Shown: positions 26,267 to 37,101, counted from the stretch's first letter. The stretch: 64,000 bases of DNA from Parahaliea mediterranea (GCF_003402235.1 NZ_QEWO01000002.1:682001-746000), one strand, 5' to 3'. A program made the numbers and translations. Notes: generated by a model from the letters alone, not told the origin.

Positions 26267-26845
26267 TCAGCCCAGGTTCGCGTTCACGAATTCCCAGTTC
26301 ACCAGCGCCCAGAAGGCGTCCATGTACTTGGGACGGGCGTTGCGGTAGTCGATGTAGTAAGCGTGCTCCCACACGTCGACGGTCAGCAGGGGCTTGTCGC
26401 TGCCGGTCAGCGGGGTTTCGGCATTGCTGGTGTTGACGATGGCCACGGAACCATCGGCTTTTTCTACCAGCCAGGTCCAGCCGGAACCGAAGTTACCCAC
26501 GGCGCTGGCGGTGAACTCTTCCTTGAACTTGTCGAAGGAGCCGAAGGCGGCGTTGATTTTGTCGGCCACGGCACCGGTGGCAGCGCCGCCGCCATTGGGG
26601 CTCAGGCAGTTCCAGTAGAAGGTGTGATTCCACACCTGGGCCGCGTTGTTGAACACGCCACCGCTGGATTTCTTGACGATGGTCTCCAGGTCGGCGTCGG
26701 CCAGGTCGGTACCTTCAATCAGCGGGCCGAGTTTGTCGACGTAGGTGGCGTGGTGTTTGCCGTAGTGGAACTCCAGGGTCTCCTGGGAGATGTGGGGCTC
26801 CAGTGCATTCATTGCGTAGGGCAGCTCGGGAAGTGTAATAGCCAT
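26267..26845 (-). CDS. sodB: Iron superoxide dismutase
   Basis: A 192-residue cytoplasmic Fe-SOD converting superoxide to hydrogen peroxide and oxygen. It begins [18 protein letters not shown]. Metal ligands are visible: His in [15 protein letters not shown] (near residue 27), His in NHTFYWNC (near 74) and the [13 protein letters not shown] block (Asp and His near 156-160). [11 protein letters not shown] and GSGWTWLV are the Fe-type signatures. The AGGAG site 9 bp upstream supports the start. Single-gene unit with a strong terminator. Confidence 0.97.
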   Translation of the reverse strand: MAITLPELPYAMNALEPHISQETLEFHYGKHHATYVDKLGPLIEGTDLADADLETIVKKSSGGVFNNAAQVWNHTFYWNCLSPNGGGAATGAVADKINAAFGSFDKFKEEFTASAVGNFGSGWTWLVEKADGSVAIVNTSNAETPLTGSDKPLLTVDVWEHAYYIDYRNARPKYMDAFWALVNWEFVNANLG

Positions 26846-27128
26846 GGAAAGTGACTCCTGTAGTTGTCGTTCGCAGAACCCGGAAAGGGCGCAGTCAGCG
26901 GGTGCGTACTATACGGAAAGTTGGTGACAATTGGCACTTGCCGGGGGCGGCGGCGGTTCGCTTACCCGCCCTGCCCCGGCCAAATGCGCCCGCCTGCACC
27001 CTGTACGCACTACGGTGGTGCAGACTGCCGGCAGGACAAACCCGGCGACGGCGCTTGGCTTGCACTTGCTCTTGCATAAGCACGGAGGATGCCAATCTTG
27101 CGGCGCGGTTTCAAATGCGCGCCAGCCA
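26846..27128. other. Intergenic region between sodB and hutH
   Basis: A 283-bp GC-rich stretch that must contain the sodB promoter and the 3' end of the hut transcript. I see no clear operator, hairpin or gene in it. Confidence 0.5.
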
Positions 27129-28664
27129 TCAGAACCCCAGCAAGCTTGCATCCAGGGCAAGGGCCAGCTCGCCACTGGCGATTAGGCCGCTGGCCGCGGC
27201 GATATCGGGCGCGAAGTAGCGGTCCTTGTCGTAAAAGGGCACGGCGTTGCGCAGCAGGCGGTGGGCGCCCTCCACTGGCTCGCTGGCATGCAGCGGGCGG
27301 CGAAAGTCCAGGCCCTGGGCCGCCGCCAGCCACTCCACCGCCAGTATGCCGGCCACGTTCTCGAAGATATCCGCCAGGCGCCGCCCGGCAAAGGTGGCCA
27401 TGGACACGTGGTCTTCCTGGTTGGCGGAGGTCGGCAGCGAATCGATGGACGCCGGGTGGGCCAGGGTTTTGTTCTCGCTGGCCAGGGCCGCGGCGGTCAC
27501 CTGGGCAATCATAAAGCCGGAGTTCACCCCGCCGTTTTCCACCAGAAAGGGCGGCAGGCCGCTCAGGGAGGTGTCGATCAGCAGCGCCATGCGGCGCTCG
27601 GACAGGGCGCCAATCTCGGCCAGGGCAATGGCCAGCATGTCGGCCGCCATGGCCACCGGCTCGGCGTGGAAGTTGCCGCCGGAAAGAATATCGCCGCTGT
27701 CGCTGAACACCAGGGGGTTGTCGGATACGCCGTTGGCCTCGGCCAGCAGGGTGTCTGAGGCAAAGCGGATCTGCGCCAGGCAGGCGCCCATCACCTGGGG
27801 CTGGCAGCGCAGGGAGTACGGGTCCTGCACTTTTTCGCAGTCCTCGTGGGAGCGGCCAATCTCGCTCTCCTCCCGCAGCAGGGCGCGGTAGCAGGCGGCC
27901 ATGTCCTGCTGGGCTACGTGGCCGCGAATGGCGTGAATGCGCGCGTCGAAGGGGGTGCGCGAGCCGCGGGCTGCCTCCACCGCCATGGCGCCAATCACGG
28001 TGGCGCTCTTCAGGGCCACTTCGGCGGCAAACAGCCCTTGCAGGGCAAAGGCGGTACTGGCCTGGGTGCCATTCAGCAGGGCCAGGCCCTCCTTGGGCGC
28101 CAGTTGCACCGGCTGCAGCCCGGCAAGGTCCAGGGCTTTCGCCGCACTGATGCGCTCGCCCCGGTGCAGGGCCTCGCCCTCCCCCAGCAGCACGGCGCTC
28201 ATGTGGGCCAAAGGCGCCAGATCGCCGGAGGCCCCCACCGAGCCTTTGCGGGGCACCGCCGGGTAAACCTCGGCGTTCAGCAGGGCAATGAGGTTCTCAA
28301 TCACCGACCGGCGGATGCCGGAATAGCCCCGGGCCAGGGAGTTGATTTTCAGCACCATCATCAGGCGCACGGTGCTCTCGTCCATGAAGCTGCCAATGCC
28401 GGCCGCGTGGGACAGGACGATGCTGCGCTGCAGTTGCTCGAGTTCATCAGGCGGGATGCGGGTGTTGGCCAACAGGCCAAAGCCGGTGTTGATGCCGTAC
28501 ACCACCCGCCCCTCTTCCAGCACCCTGGCCACGGTGGCAGCGGCGGCGTCGATGGCCCCGTGGCAGCTGCTGTCCAGGTGCAGGGTGTGGGGCGCGCGGT
28601 TGACCCGGCGCAGGGTGGCAAGATCGAGCGTGCCCGGGGTGATGGTCAGGGTTTGCCGGGTCAT
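27129..28664 (-). CDS. hutH: Histidine ammonia-lyase
   Basis: A 511-residue enzyme removing ammonia from L-histidine to give urocanate, the first step of histidine breakdown. The ASG triad that forms the MIO cofactor is at residues 145-147 ([15 protein letters not shown]). [36 protein letters not shown] and [14 protein letters not shown] are standard family blocks. The start codon overlaps the hutU stop as ATGA, so the gene is the last of the hutC-U-H operon. Confidence 0.97.
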   Translation of the reverse strand: MTRQTLTITPGTLDLATLRRVNRAPHTLHLDSSCHGAIDAAAATVARVLEEGRVVYGINTGFGLLANTRIPPDELEQLQRSIVLSHAAGIGSFMDESTVRLMMVLKINSLARGYSGIRRSVIENLIALLNAEVYPAVPRKGSVGASGDLAPLAHMSAVLLGEGEALHRGERISAAKALDLAGLQPVQLAPKEGLALLNGTQASTAFALQGLFAAEVALKSATVIGAMAVEAARGSRTPFDARIHAIRGHVAQQDMAACYRALLREESEIGRSHEDCEKVQDPYSLRCQPQVMGACLAQIRFASDTLLAEANGVSDNPLVFSDSGDILSGGNFHAEPVAMAADMLAIALAEIGALSERRMALLIDTSLSGLPPFLVENGGVNSGFMIAQVTAAALASENKTLAHPASIDSLPTSANQEDHVSMATFAGRRLADIFENVAGILAVEWLAAAQGLDFRRPLHASEPVEGAHRLLRNAVPFYDKDRYFAPDIAAASGLIASGELALALDASLLGF

Positions 28665-30355
28665 GCGGCACCTCCGTTGTGCTGGCCGGCGCGGCTGATC
28701 ATCGGCAAATCCAGCTGGTTGCGGCGGGCGCAGTCCAGGGCGATGTCGTAGCCGGCATCGGCGTGGCGCATAACGCCGGTGGCCGGGTCGTTGTGCAGCA
28801 CCCGGGCCAGGCGCCGGTCTGCGGCCTCGCTGCCGTCGCAGACAATCACCACCCCGGCGTGCTGGCTGAAGCCCATGCCTACCCCGCCGCCGTGGTGCAG
28901 GCTGACCCAGGTGGCGCCGCCGGCGGTGTTCAGCAGGGCATTGAGCAGAGGCCAGTCGGACACGGCGTCGGAGCCGTCGCGCATGGCCTCGGTTTCGCGG
29001 TTGGGCGAGGCCACCGAGCCGGAATCCAGGTGGTCGCGGCCAATCACTATGGGCGCCTTCAGTTCGCCGCTGCGCACCATGGCGTTGAAGGCCAGGCCCA
29101 GGCGGGCGCGATCCTGTAGCCCCACCCAGCAGATGCGCGCCGGCAGGCCCTGGAAGTGGATGCGCTGCCGGGCCATGTCCAGCCAGTTGTGCAGTTGCGG
29201 GTTGTCGGGAATCAGCTCCTTGACCCTGGCGTCGGTGCGGTAGATGTCCTCGGGGTCACCGCTCAGGGCCACCCAGCGGAAGGGGCCAATGCCCTCGCAG
29301 AACAGGGGGCGGATATAGGCCGGCACAAAGCCGGGGAAGTCGAAGGCGTTCTCCACCCCTTCCTCCAGCGCCATTTGGCGGATGTTGTTGCCATAATCCA
29401 GGGTGGCGGCGCCGGCGGCCTGCAAATCCAGCATGGCCTGCACCTGCACCGCCATCGACTGTTTGGCCGCCGCCACCACGCCTGCCGGGTCGCTGAGGCG
29501 CCGCTCGGCGCCCTCACTCATCGCCCAGCCCGCCGGCAGATAGCCGTTCAGGGGGTCGTGGGCGCTGGTCTGGTCGGTGACAACGTCCGGGGTGATGCCG
29601 CGTTTGACCAGCTCCGGGAACACCTCGGCGGCATTGCCCAGCAGGCCCACGGAGATGGCCTCGCCCTGCTCGCGGGCGCTGTCGATCATCGCCAGGGCCT
29701 CATCCAGGCTGGCGGCCTTTTTATCGACGTAGCCGGTGCGCAGGCGGAAGTCGATGCGGCTCTCGTCCACCTCCACCGCCAGCATGCAAAAGCCGGCCAT
29801 GGTCGCCGCCAGCGGCTGGGCGCCGCCCATGCCGCCGAGCCCTCCGGTGAGAATCCAGCGGCCGCTGGCCTGCCCGTCAAAATGCTGGCGCGCCACCGCG
29901 GCGAAGGTCTCGTAGGTGCCCTGCACAATGCCCTGGGAGCCAATGTAGATCCACGAACCGGCCGTCATCTGGCCGTACATCATCAGGCCCTGGCGGTCGA
30001 GCGCGTTGAAGTGCTCCCAGTTGGCCCAGTGGGGCACCAGGTTGGAGTTGGCCAGCAGCACCCGTGGCGCATCGGCGTGGGTGGGGAACACGCCCACCGG
30101 CTTGCCGCTCTGGATCAGCAGGGTTTCGTCGTCGCCCAGGCGCTTGAGCACCTCGACGATGGCATCAAAGCTCTCCCAGTCCCGGGCCGCACGGCCGATG
30201 CCACCGTACACCACAAGGCTGGCGGGGTGCTCCGCCACCGCCGGGTCCAGGTTGTTCATCAGCATGCGCAGGGGGGCCTCGGTGAGCCAGCTGCGGGCGG
30301 TGAGCGCCGTCCCCGTGGGGGCCTTGATGTGTCGCGTGGGGTCGTTGCGGGTCAT
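28661..30355 (-). CDS. hutU: Urocanate hydratase
   Basis: A 564-residue NAD-dependent enzyme adding water to urocanate to give imidazolonepropionate. It begins [20 protein letters not shown]. The [18 protein letters not shown] nucleotide-binding block lies near residues 175-192, and the C-terminal [18 protein letters not shown] block is also present. The ATG at 30355 with GAGGT upstream is the family start; a longer frame runs into hutC. Between hutC (14 bp upstream) and hutH (4-bp overlap). Confidence 0.97.
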   Translation of the reverse strand: MTRNDPTRHIKAPTGTALTARSWLTEAPLRMLMNNLDPAVAEHPASLVVYGGIGRAARDWESFDAIVEVLKRLGDDETLLIQSGKPVGVFPTHADAPRVLLANSNLVPHWANWEHFNALDRQGLMMYGQMTAGSWIYIGSQGIVQGTYETFAAVARQHFDGQASGRWILTGGLGGMGGAQPLAATMAGFCMLAVEVDESRIDFRLRTGYVDKKAASLDEALAMIDSAREQGEAISVGLLGNAAEVFPELVKRGITPDVVTDQTSAHDPLNGYLPAGWAMSEGAERRLSDPAGVVAAAKQSMAVQVQAMLDLQAAGAATLDYGNNIRQMALEEGVENAFDFPGFVPAYIRPLFCEGIGPFRWVALSGDPEDIYRTDARVKELIPDNPQLHNWLDMARQRIHFQGLPARICWVGLQDRARLGLAFNAMVRSGELKAPIVIGRDHLDSGSVASPNRETEAMRDGSDAVSDWPLLNALLNTAGGATWVSLHHGGGVGMGFSQHAGVVIVCDGSEAADRRLARVLHNDPATGVMRHADAGYDIALDCARRNQLDLPMISRAGQHNGGAA

Positions 30356-30369
30356 GGGGTACCTCGTTG

Positions 30370-31071
30370 TCAGGCGTCGATATGGGAACCCAGGCGGTAG
30401 CGATCCCCGGGGTGCAAAAGCTCCGCCAGGGACACCACACCGCGGTGGGAGAAGGTGCGCCGGGTGATTTTCAGGCAGGGCTGGTCGCCGGGCATGGCCA
30501 GGGCATCGGCAACGCTCGGTGCCGGCAGCACCGCTTCCACGGTCTGGTCGGCCTCGGCCAGGGGCGCCACCGCAGAGAGATAGGCGCTGGGCGTGGTTTG
30601 GCTGAAGTCCTGCTGCAGATAGTCCGGAGCCAGGCTGGCGGTAACGTGGCGGCTCTCCCACTGCAGCGGCAGCGCGTTCTCCAGGTGCACCAGCACGCTG
30701 TGGTAAAGCAGCTCCCCCGCCGCCAGGCCCATGTGCGCCGCCAGCTCGGCTGGGGCCGGCAGTGCGTTCAGCACCAGCACCCGGCAGCTGTGCACATGGC
30801 CACGCTGGCGAATTTCCTCGGCGATATTGCGAATCTGGCTGATGGAACTCAGCGGCCGCAGGTCGGCAACAAAGCTGCCCAAACCCTGGGTGCGCTGCAG
30901 CAGGCCCTCGTCCGCCAGTTCCAGCAGGGCGCGGCGGGCCGTCATGCGGCTCACCCCGAACTCCGCCACCAGTTGGTTTTCCGAGGGCACGCGGTCGCCG
31001 GGGCGCAATTCGGCCTGCTCAATGCGCCGGCGCACGGCGTCTTTGATGCGAATGTACTGGGGAATGGCCAT
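30370..31071 (-). CDS. hutC: Histidine utilisation repressor, GntR/HutC family
   Basis: A 233-residue regulator. The N-terminal GntR winged helix is at residues about 5-72 ([39 protein letters not shown]), followed by a UTRA ligand domain ([17 protein letters not shown] ... [17 protein letters not shown]). In this family urocanate releases the repressor. The ATG at 31071 gives the usual [10 protein letters not shown] start. It heads the hutC-U-H operon and faces hutI across a palindromic operator, so it represses both sides and itself. Confidence 0.95.
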   Translation of the reverse strand: MAIPQYIRIKDAVRRRIEQAELRPGDRVPSENQLVAEFGVSRMTARRALLELADEGLLQRTQGLGSFVADLRPLSSISQIRNIAEEIRQRGHVHSCRVLVLNALPAPAELAAHMGLAAGELLYHSVLVHLENALPLQWESRHVTASLAPDYLQQDFSQTTPSAYLSAVAPLAEADQTVEAVLPAPSVADALAMPGDQPCLKITRRTFSHRGVVSLAELLHPGDRYRLGSHIDA

Positions 31072-31157
31072 GGGCGAACACCGGGTGCGGGGCGCTGCGG
31101 GCAAACCACTGCACAAGCACAGCGCCGGGAACAGCCCACAGTCTAGCTTGTCTATGG

Positions 31158-31169
31158 TTGTATATACAA
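31158..31169. promoter_or_regulatory. HutC operator
   Basis: A perfect 12-bp palindrome TTGTATATACAA in the 133-bp divergent region between hutC and hutI. It matches the known TGTATATACA-type core of HutC sites. One site could repress both operons. Confidence 0.85.
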
Positions 31170-31204
31170 ACTAAAATACACAGACCCCACCACAGGAGTA
31201 CCCC

Positions 31205-32425
31205 ATGGCCCAGCGCTGCGACTGGCTGATCAGCAACCTCCGCCTGGCCACCCTCACCGAAGGGGGCACGCCCTATGGCGAGGTGGCCCAGGGTGCACTG
31301 GCTTTGTGCGGCGAGCGTATTCTCTACGCCGGGCCGCAAAGCGACCTGCCGGATCTGGCCGCGGCGCAGCATCTGGATGGCGGCGGGCGTTGGGCCACCC
31401 CCGGGCTGGTGGACTGCCACACCCACCTGGTATTTGGCGGCAGCCGTGCCGGCGAGTTCGAGCAGCGCCTGCTGGGAGCTAGCTACGAGGACATCGCCCG
31501 CGCCGGCGGCGGCATTCTCAGCACCGTGCAGGCCACCCGCGCGGCCAGCGAAGAGGCATTGTTTGAAAGTGCCCGCAGCCGCCTGCAGCGGCTGGTGCAC
31601 GAAGGGGTGACCACGGTGGAGATCAAATCAGGCTATGGCCTGACCCTCGCCGACGAACTGAAAATGCTGCGCGTGGCCCGCCGCCTGGGCGAAGCCCTGC
31701 CGGTAACGGTGCGCACCACCTTCCTCGGCGCCCACGCCCTGCCGCCGGAGTTCGCCCAGGCGGATGACTACATCGACACCCTGTGCCAGCAATGGCTGCC
31801 GGCGGTGGCCGAGGCGGGGCTGGCGGATGCGGTGGACGTCTTCTGCGAGGGGGTCGGCTTTACCCCGGGCCAGTGCGAACGGGTGTTCCAGGCGGCCAGC
31901 GCGCTGGGCCTGCCCATCAAGGCCCACGCAGAGCAGCTGAGCGATTTGAAGGGCGCGCGCCTGGCCGCCCGCTACCGCGCCCTGTCGGCCGACCATCTGG
32001 AATACCTGGCCGCCGACGATGTGGCGGCCCTGGCCGAAGCCGGCACGGTGGCGGTGATCCTGCCCGGCGCCTTCTATTACCTGCGCGAGCAGCAGTTGCC
32101 GCCCTTGGACGCCCTGCGCCAGGCCGGTGTGCCCCTGGCGGTGGCCACCGACCTGAACCCCGGCACCTCGCCCATGGCCTCGCTGCTCACCGCGATGAAC
32201 CAGGCCTGCGTGCTGTTTCGCCTGAGTCCCGAAGAGGCCCTGCGCGGCGCCACCCACAACGCTGCCCGGGCCCTGGGCCTTGCGGATCGCGGGCAACTGG
32301 TGGCCGGCCAGCGGGCCGACATCCTGCTGTGGGACATCGACACCCCCGCGGCCCTCAGCTACGCCCTGAACTGCCACCGGCCAACCGCCCGTTTTGTCGG
32401 CGGTGACTATTATGACGCTGAGTAA
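31205..32425 (+). CDS. hutI: Imidazolonepropionase
   Basis: A 406-residue amidohydrolase opening the imidazolone ring to N-formimidoyl-L-glutamate. Motifs: [20 protein letters not shown] (metal HxH and substrate Arg), [53 protein letters not shown] and [15 protein letters not shown] with the late catalytic Asp. Length is normal. First gene of the plus-strand hutI-G operon. Confidence 0.97.
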   Translation: MAQRCDWLISNLRLATLTEGGTPYGEVAQGALALCGERILYAGPQSDLPDLAAAQHLDGGGRWATPGLVDCHTHLVFGGSRAGEFEQRLLGASYEDIARAGGGILSTVQATRAASEEALFESARSRLQRLVHEGVTTVEIKSGYGLTLADELKMLRVARRLGEALPVTVRTTFLGAHALPPEFAQADDYIDTLCQQWLPAVAEAGLADAVDVFCEGVGFTPGQCERVFQAASALGLPIKAHAEQLSDLKGARLAARYRALSADHLEYLAADDVAALAEAGTVAVILPGAFYYLREQQLPPLDALRQAGVPLAVATDLNPGTSPMASLLTAMNQACVLFRLSPEEALRGATHNAARALGLADRGQLVAGQRADILLWDIDTPAALSYALNCHRPTARFVGGDYYDAE

Positions 32426-33374
32426 CGCCAGCCCCTGGCAGGGGCGGGTGGATGCCGAGGACGGCGACCTGGGCCTGCGCTGGCATCAGGTCATCCAGCG
32501 CGGCGCTGGCAGCGGGCCGGGCGCCGCCCTGTTGGGCTTTGCCTCCGACATCGGTGTGCGCCGCAACAAGGGCCGCCCCGGTGCCGCCGCAGGCCCCCGG
32601 GCCCTGCGCGGCGCCCTGGCCAACATGGCCTGGCACCACTCAACGGGGCTGCTGGATGCGGGGGATATCGAGGCCGGCGACGATCTGGCCGCCAGCCAGG
32701 CGAGCTATGCGGCGCAGCTTGCCGAGCTGCTGGCCCAGGGGCATTTTGTGCTCGGGCTTGGCGGCGGCCACGAAATTGGCTGGGCCAGCTATCTGGGCTG
32801 CCGGGATTTTCTGACCCGCCGCCATGCGGGGCAGCGGCTGGGCATCATCAACTTTGATGCCCATTTCGACCTGCGCCTGCCGGCGCCCCACGCCAGTTCC
32901 GGCACGCCCTTCTACCAGGTTGCCAGGGACTGCGAGGCCCGCGGCCTGCCCTTTGACTACTGCTGCATCGGCGCCGCCCCCACCGCCAACACTGCCGCCC
33001 TGTTCCAGCGCGCCGCGGCCCTGGGCGCCGTTCACCTGCAAGATACCGACTGCCACAACGACGCCGCCCGGGCTCTGCTGAGTGCGTTTATCACCCCGCT
33101 GGATGCCCTTTACGTCACCGTCTGCCTGGATGTATTCCCCCCGGCCAGTGCGCCGGGGGTCAGCGCGCCCGCCGCGCCGGGAGTCGACCCGGCGTGGGTG
33201 CTGCGGCAGATTGCACTGATCGGCGAGCTCTGCCGCGACTGCGCTGTGCACTGGCTGATGGCGGACGTGGCGGAGCTCTGCCCGCCGCTGGATATCGACG
33301 CCCGCACCGCCCGCCTCGGTGCCCGTGTGCTGGACACCCTGCTGGCAGCGCGCCGCCTAGGCCCGAGCGGCTAA
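32412..33374 (+). CDS. hutG: Formimidoylglutamase
   Basis: A 320-residue arginase-family hydrolase giving glutamate and formamide, the last step of the pathway. The ATG at 32412 lies inside the end of hutI (14-bp overlap), which implies coupled translation. Manganese motifs: [12 protein letters not shown] (His) and [10 protein letters not shown] (Asp-x-His-x-Asp). The third motif reads [20 protein letters not shown]: Cys238 stands where many arginase-fold enzymes have the first of two Asp ligands, with Asp240 kept. This may be a subgroup trait. Convergent with, and overlapping by 18 bp, the alpha/beta hydrolase gene. Confidence 0.9.
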   Translation: MTLSNASPWQGRVDAEDGDLGLRWHQVIQRGAGSGPGAALLGFASDIGVRRNKGRPGAAAGPRALRGALANMAWHHSTGLLDAGDIEAGDDLAASQASYAAQLAELLAQGHFVLGLGGGHEIGWASYLGCRDFLTRRHAGQRLGIINFDAHFDLRLPAPHASSGTPFYQVARDCEARGLPFDYCCIGAAPTANTAALFQRAAALGAVHLQDTDCHNDAARALLSAFITPLDALYVTVCLDVFPPASAPGVSAPAAPGVDPAWVLRQIALIGELCRDCAVHWLMADVAELCPPLDIDARTARLGARVLDTLLAARRLGPSG

Positions 33375-34151
33375 GCGCTCCAGCAGGTTATCCAGCGCGC
33401 TCACCATGCGCTGCAGGTCGGGCGCCTCCGACAGGCGGTGGTCGCCGTTCTTGATTAGCTGCAGTTCCACATCGGGGCTGCGAATGCGCTCGGCCAGTTC
33501 CAGGGTCAGCTGCCAGGGCACCGAATCGTCCCGCTGGCCCTGCAGCATGACCACCGGCATATCCAGGGCAATGCCCTCACTGCCGGTGCCGCCGCTGGCC
33601 TCGCCGCAAAGAAAATGCTGCCGCGCCTCGTCAATCAACTGCCGGCTGATGGGCCAGGGAGCCTCGTCGTACTCTGAAGGCAGCAGGCACACACCCTCGC
33701 AATCCAGCTGCTGGCGCTGGGCCGCTGTCAGCCGGTCCCGGTACAGGCGGTCGGTAAAGTCCGGCGCCGGGGCAATCAGCAGCAAGGCGCAAACCCGCTC
33801 GGGCCGGGCCAGCGCCATCAACAGCGACAGCCAGCCGCCCATGGACGAGCCCACCAGCACCTGCGGCCCCCGGGTGACCGCATCCAGCACAGCCAGCGCG
33901 TCCGCCAGCCAGGCGCCGATGGTGCCCTCGGCAAATTCACCGCTCGAAGCACCGTGGCCGCTATAGTCAAAACGGGTAAAGGGCCGCCCGGTACGCGCGC
34001 TCCACGCCGCCAGGGCCTCGGCCTTGCTGCCCAGCATGTCCGAGTGAAACCCGGGGCAAAAAAGCACCCCCGGGCCGCTGCCCTGGCGGTGGCGGCAGGC
34101 AAGCCTGCGGCCGTCGGGGCCGGGGATATCAAAATGTTGCTCGTCGATCAT
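33357..34151 (-). CDS. Alpha/beta hydrolase (ABHD10-like)
   Basis: A 264-residue cytoplasmic hydrolase with the full triad: nucleophile elbow LVGSSMGGWLSL (Ser near residue 103), Asp in LQGQRDDSVPW and His in NGDHRLSEAPD. FDYSGHGASSG and FCPGFHSDMLGSKAEAL are typical of the ABHD10-type acyl-thioesterase branch. The true substrate is unknown. Convergent with hutG, overlapping its end by 18 bp; not part of the hut regulon by orientation. Confidence 0.88.
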   Translation of the reverse strand: MIDEQHFDIPGPDGRRLACRHRQGSGPGVLFCPGFHSDMLGSKAEALAAWSARTGRPFTRFDYSGHGASSGEFAEGTIGAWLADALAVLDAVTRGPQVLVGSSMGGWLSLLMALARPERVCALLLIAPAPDFTDRLYRDRLTAAQRQQLDCEGVCLLPSEYDEAPWPISRQLIDEARQHFLCGEASGGTGSEGIALDMPVVMLQGQRDDSVPWQLTLELAERIRSPDVELQLIKNGDHRLSEAPDLQRMVSALDNLLERLAARA

Positions 34152-34320
34152 TCACTCACCCTGTGTGGATACCGCGCGCCGTGACATACCATGCCGTGAC
34201 ACACTAGCCGTGGCCCACCAGCTGCTGTACCCAAAGCCGTGGCACACAAAGCTTGAGGCGGCCTGCATCCTTGGTTAGTCTTTCGCTTCTGCCCCGATTC
34301 GAGTTCAAGGATCCCCCCGA

Positions 34321-35241
34321 ATGCGATGGCCCTCCGGCACGGGCGTCCTGTTGGCGCTCGCTTGCTGCCATTTCGCCCACGCGGACGAAAAAACCACCAG
34401 CCGCCCCGCTGAATACGCGGCGGAAGTGGGCGTGGGCCTGGAGTATGACAGCAATGTCGCGGTGGACGAACTCGATGCCAGCAGTAACCAGAGTGACTAC
34501 GCCGCCACCCTGGATGCCGAGGTGTCGATGAAAAAGGCCCTGTCGGACAAAACCGACCTGGGCCTGTCCTACGACTTCAACCAGAACCTCTACCGGGATT
34601 TCGACAACGTCAACCGCCAGACCCATATCCTCGGAGCCAACCTCTCCCACGATGTGGGGGGCGCGGATATTGGCCTCACGGGGTTTTATATCAACTCCCG
34701 CCTGGATGGCAGCAGCTTCCTGCGCCTGAGCCGGCTCTCCCCCACGGTGTCAGGCTTTCTCGGCAAGAAGTGGTTTGGCCGCGCGGCCTATGTGTACGCC
34801 GATAAAACCCTGGCCCAGAGCCCGGAGCGGGACGCCAGCACCCAGGCCGCCGAAGCGGATCTCTACTTCTTCCGCCGGGGCCTGCGCAGTTACTTCAACT
34901 TGGGTTACCGCTTTCGCGACGAAGATGCCGAGGGGGACCCTTTCGACTACCAGTCCAACGCCCTCAAGCTGCGCTACATCCACCGCTTTGACCTGTTGCA
35001 GCGCTCCATCAAGCTGGAGCTGGCCTGGCGCTACGAAATGCGCGACTACCAGTCGGACACGCCCAGCATCGGCGCAGAGCGGGAAGACCGGCGCCAGCGG
35101 CTGCAGCTGGACCTGGAAGTACCGGTGATGACCCGCGCGGCGCTGCAGTTCTACGCCGGCTACGGTGATTTTGAATCCAACTTCGCCCCGGCCGATTACA
35201 ACCAGAACATCATCGGCAGCCGCTTTATCTACCGCTGGTAA
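34321..35241 (+). CDS. Outer-membrane beta-barrel protein
   Basis: A 306-residue protein with a signal peptide (about residues 1-21, ending CHFAHAD). The mature part is alternating amphipathic strands with aromatic ends: GVGLEYDSNVAVDEL, DLGLSYDFNQNLY, ADIGLTGFYINS, RSYFNLGYRFRDED, LKLRYIHRFD and the terminal GSRFIYRW. A final Trp is typical for BAM-assembled barrels. The GLEYDSNV start recalls Slam/DUF560-like and related 12-14 strand barrels, but I cannot name a family. Convergent with and overlapping (17 bp) the repeat-bearing protease gene, which makes it a candidate partner. Confidence 0.8.
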   Translation: MRWPSGTGVLLALACCHFAHADEKTTSRPAEYAAEVGVGLEYDSNVAVDELDASSNQSDYAATLDAEVSMKKALSDKTDLGLSYDFNQNLYRDFDNVNRQTHILGANLSHDVGGADIGLTGFYINSRLDGSSFLRLSRLSPTVSGFLGKKWFGRAAYVYADKTLAQSPERDASTQAAEADLYFFRRGLRSYFNLGYRFRDEDAEGDPFDYQSNALKLRYIHRFDLLQRSIKLELAWRYEMRDYQSDTPSIGAEREDRRQRLQLDLEVPVMTRAALQFYAGYGDFESNFAPADYNQNIIGSRFIYRW

Positions 35242-37060
35242 CCAGCGCCAGCGGCTGCAGCAGGCCGTAGCCGTACACTTCATCGCGCCCCGGCGCACCG
35301 AGATCCTGCACACTGCGGTACAGGCTCTCCAGCACGTTGGTGCCGGGTTGCAAAAAGCGCAGCCGAGCCGCCGCGGTGGTCGCGAAGGGCACGGCAAAGG
35401 AAGTGCCCGAAGACGTGGCGTAACCGCCCCCGGCCCGGGCGTGCAGCATGCCCACCCCGGGGGCGGCAATGTCGAGATAATCCCCGCGGTTGGCCAGGCG
35501 GAAGGCCCGGCCGGCGGTATCCACCGCCGTGACCGCAACCACCGAGGGGTAGGCGGCGGGGTACTTGGGCTTGGCTACCGGGCCGCCGTTGCCCGCCGCC
35601 GCCAGAATCAGCACCCCGCGTTCAGAGGCCCGGTCTAGTGCGGTTTCCAGCAGGCGGTTGGGCGGCCCCGCCAGGCTTACGTTGACCACGTCCACGCCGG
35701 CGGTCACCAGCCAGTCCAGGGCCCGCACCAGGCTGACCGTGGAGGCCACCTCGCCGCGCTCGCCATCCTGCTCGAAGACGCCGGCGGCAAACAGTTTGGC
35801 GTGGGGTGCCAGCCCCTGGTAATCGTCGCTGTTGGCGGCAATGATCGAGGCGATAGCGGTGCCGTGGAAGGCCGGGGTCCGGGCGTTCTGGCGCACGAAG
35901 GACTGTGACTGAATGCTGGAGTGCACCAGCGCCGGGTGGCTGGTGTCCACCTGGCTGTCGATCATGCCGATGCGCAGGCCGAGTTCGTCGACATCCGCCG
36001 GGAACGGCACCGCAGTGCGCGGGGCAATACCCTCAATGCTGTGCTCAATGGGCGAGCCGGCCGTATAGAAGTGGTTCAAATCCACATCGGCGCGCTCGGA
36101 GCCCACCACATCCACCACCCCCTGGCGCACCTCGGAAATCTCGAAGGTGGACGGCGCGGCGACCTCCGCCAGGCGCAACCCCATGCCGGGCAACTCGGTG
36201 ACGTTGTCGAACAGGTAGCCCTTCTCCGCCAGTTCGTCGAAGGCCTCGGGTTCCGCCATGACCAGCCACTGGGCGGTCTGGATGCGGTCCTCGTTCACTT
36301 CCAGTTTGTTCTCGATCTCGTCCAGGATCTCGTCGATCTCGCTTTCCAGGCGATCCTCGATGGTGGTGGCCACGGCGGCTTCGACGTTGCTCTCAACGCT
36401 GGTTTCCACCGATTCCTCGACCTGGCTCTCCACCTGGCTTTCCACCGCGACTTCGACAGTGCTCTCGACGGTGTTCTCTACGGTGTTTTCGATCGTGTCC
36501 TCGATCCCGGCTTCCACGCCCGCTTCAACACCGTCTTCCACCGAGTCCTCGACGGCCACCTCGACACTGCTTTCCACACTGTCTTCCACCGCCGATTCCA
36601 CCACCTGCTCGACGTTGTCCTCAACGGCACTCTCCACACCGGATTCGATGGATTCCTCCACCCCGGTTTCGATGGACTCCTCTACGCTGGCCTGTACGTC
36701 GTCCTCGATATTGGCTTCGATTTCCTGCTCGATATTGCCTTCGATGGTTTCTTCTACCGTGCCTTCGACCTGGTTGGCGACCTCTTCCTCGACCTCTTCC
36801 TCGATATCGCCTTCAACGTCTTCTTCGGTTTCCTCCTCGACCTGGTCGGTCACCTCTTCTTCCACCTGATCGGTAACTTCCTCTTCGATCTCGTCATCCC
36901 CGATAAAGCAGCAGGGGGTATTGGCGCCCACCGGAGCCGGCCCCGCCAGCACGAGCGCCCCAACCATCAGGGATAGCGCGCCGGTGTGCCGCAGGCGCAG
37001 CAGTGCGCGCTTCAGCAAAGAGGCTCGAATAAGCGTCTGGAAACAAGGTGAGTCAGGCAT
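35225..37060 (-). CDS. Subtilisin-like S8 protease with long [VI]-E-x-x repeat domain
   Basis: A 611-residue exported protein. A basic N-terminus and hydrophobic stretch (residues about 27-47, ending PAPVGA) form the signal, followed by a CC pair. Residues about 58-250 are some 48 tetrapeptides of form [VI]-E-x-x, extremely acidic and free of aromatics. A linker with AEPEAFDELAEKGYLFDNV follows (about 267-285). The C-terminal catalytic domain (about 355-605) has IGMIDSQVD (Asp368), HGTAIASI (His399), AAAGNGGP (oxyanion Asn) and SSGTSFAVP (Ser554), so the triad is complete. Divergent from the ECF sigma gene, with an ECF-like promoter upstream. Substrate and final location are unknown. Confidence 0.88.
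   Translation of the reverse strand: MPDSPCFQTLIRASLLKRALLRLRHTGALSLMVGALVLAGPAPVGANTPCCFIGDDEIEEEVTDQVEEEVTDQVEEETEEDVEGDIEEEVEEEVANQVEGTVEETIEGNIEQEIEANIEDDVQASVEESIETGVEESIESGVESAVEDNVEQVVESAVEDSVESSVEVAVEDSVEDGVEAGVEAGIEDTIENTVENTVESTVEVAVESQVESQVEESVETSVESNVEAAVATTIEDRLESEIDEILDEIENKLEVNEDRIQTAQWLVMAEPEAFDELAEKGYLFDNVTELPGMGLRLAEVAAPSTFEISEVRQGVVDVVGSERADVDLNHFYTAGSPIEHSIEGIAPRTAVPFPADVDELGLRIGMIDSQVDTSHPALVHSSIQSQSFVRQNARTPAFHGTAIASIIAANSDDYQGLAPHAKLFAAGVFEQDGERGEVASTVSLVRALDWLVTAGVDVVNVSLAGPPNRLLETALDRASERGVLILAAAGNGGPVAKPKYPAAYPSVVAVTAVDTAGRAFRLANRGDYLDIAAPGVGMLHARAGGGYATSSGTSFAVPFATTAAARLRFLQPGTNVLESLYRSVQDLGAPGRDEVYGYGLLQPLALVTSGR
36310..36890 (-). repeat. Degenerate 12-bp coding repeat ([VI]-E-x-x tetrapeptides)
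   Basis: About 48 consecutive four-residue units within the protease gene. Codons vary widely between units although the V/I-Glu pattern is strict, so the repeat is old and kept by selection on the protein rather than by recent DNA slippage. Confidence 0.9.
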
Positions 37061-37101
37061 AGGGGGACCTGCTGCGCGTAGAAAAGGAAGGACCTGTACG
37101 A

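Noticed and set aside
35921-36976. Plus-strand frames (including a Ser/Thr-rich one) opposite the protease repeats
   Set aside because: They are antisense copies of the [VI]-E-x-x repeat and have no initiation signal.
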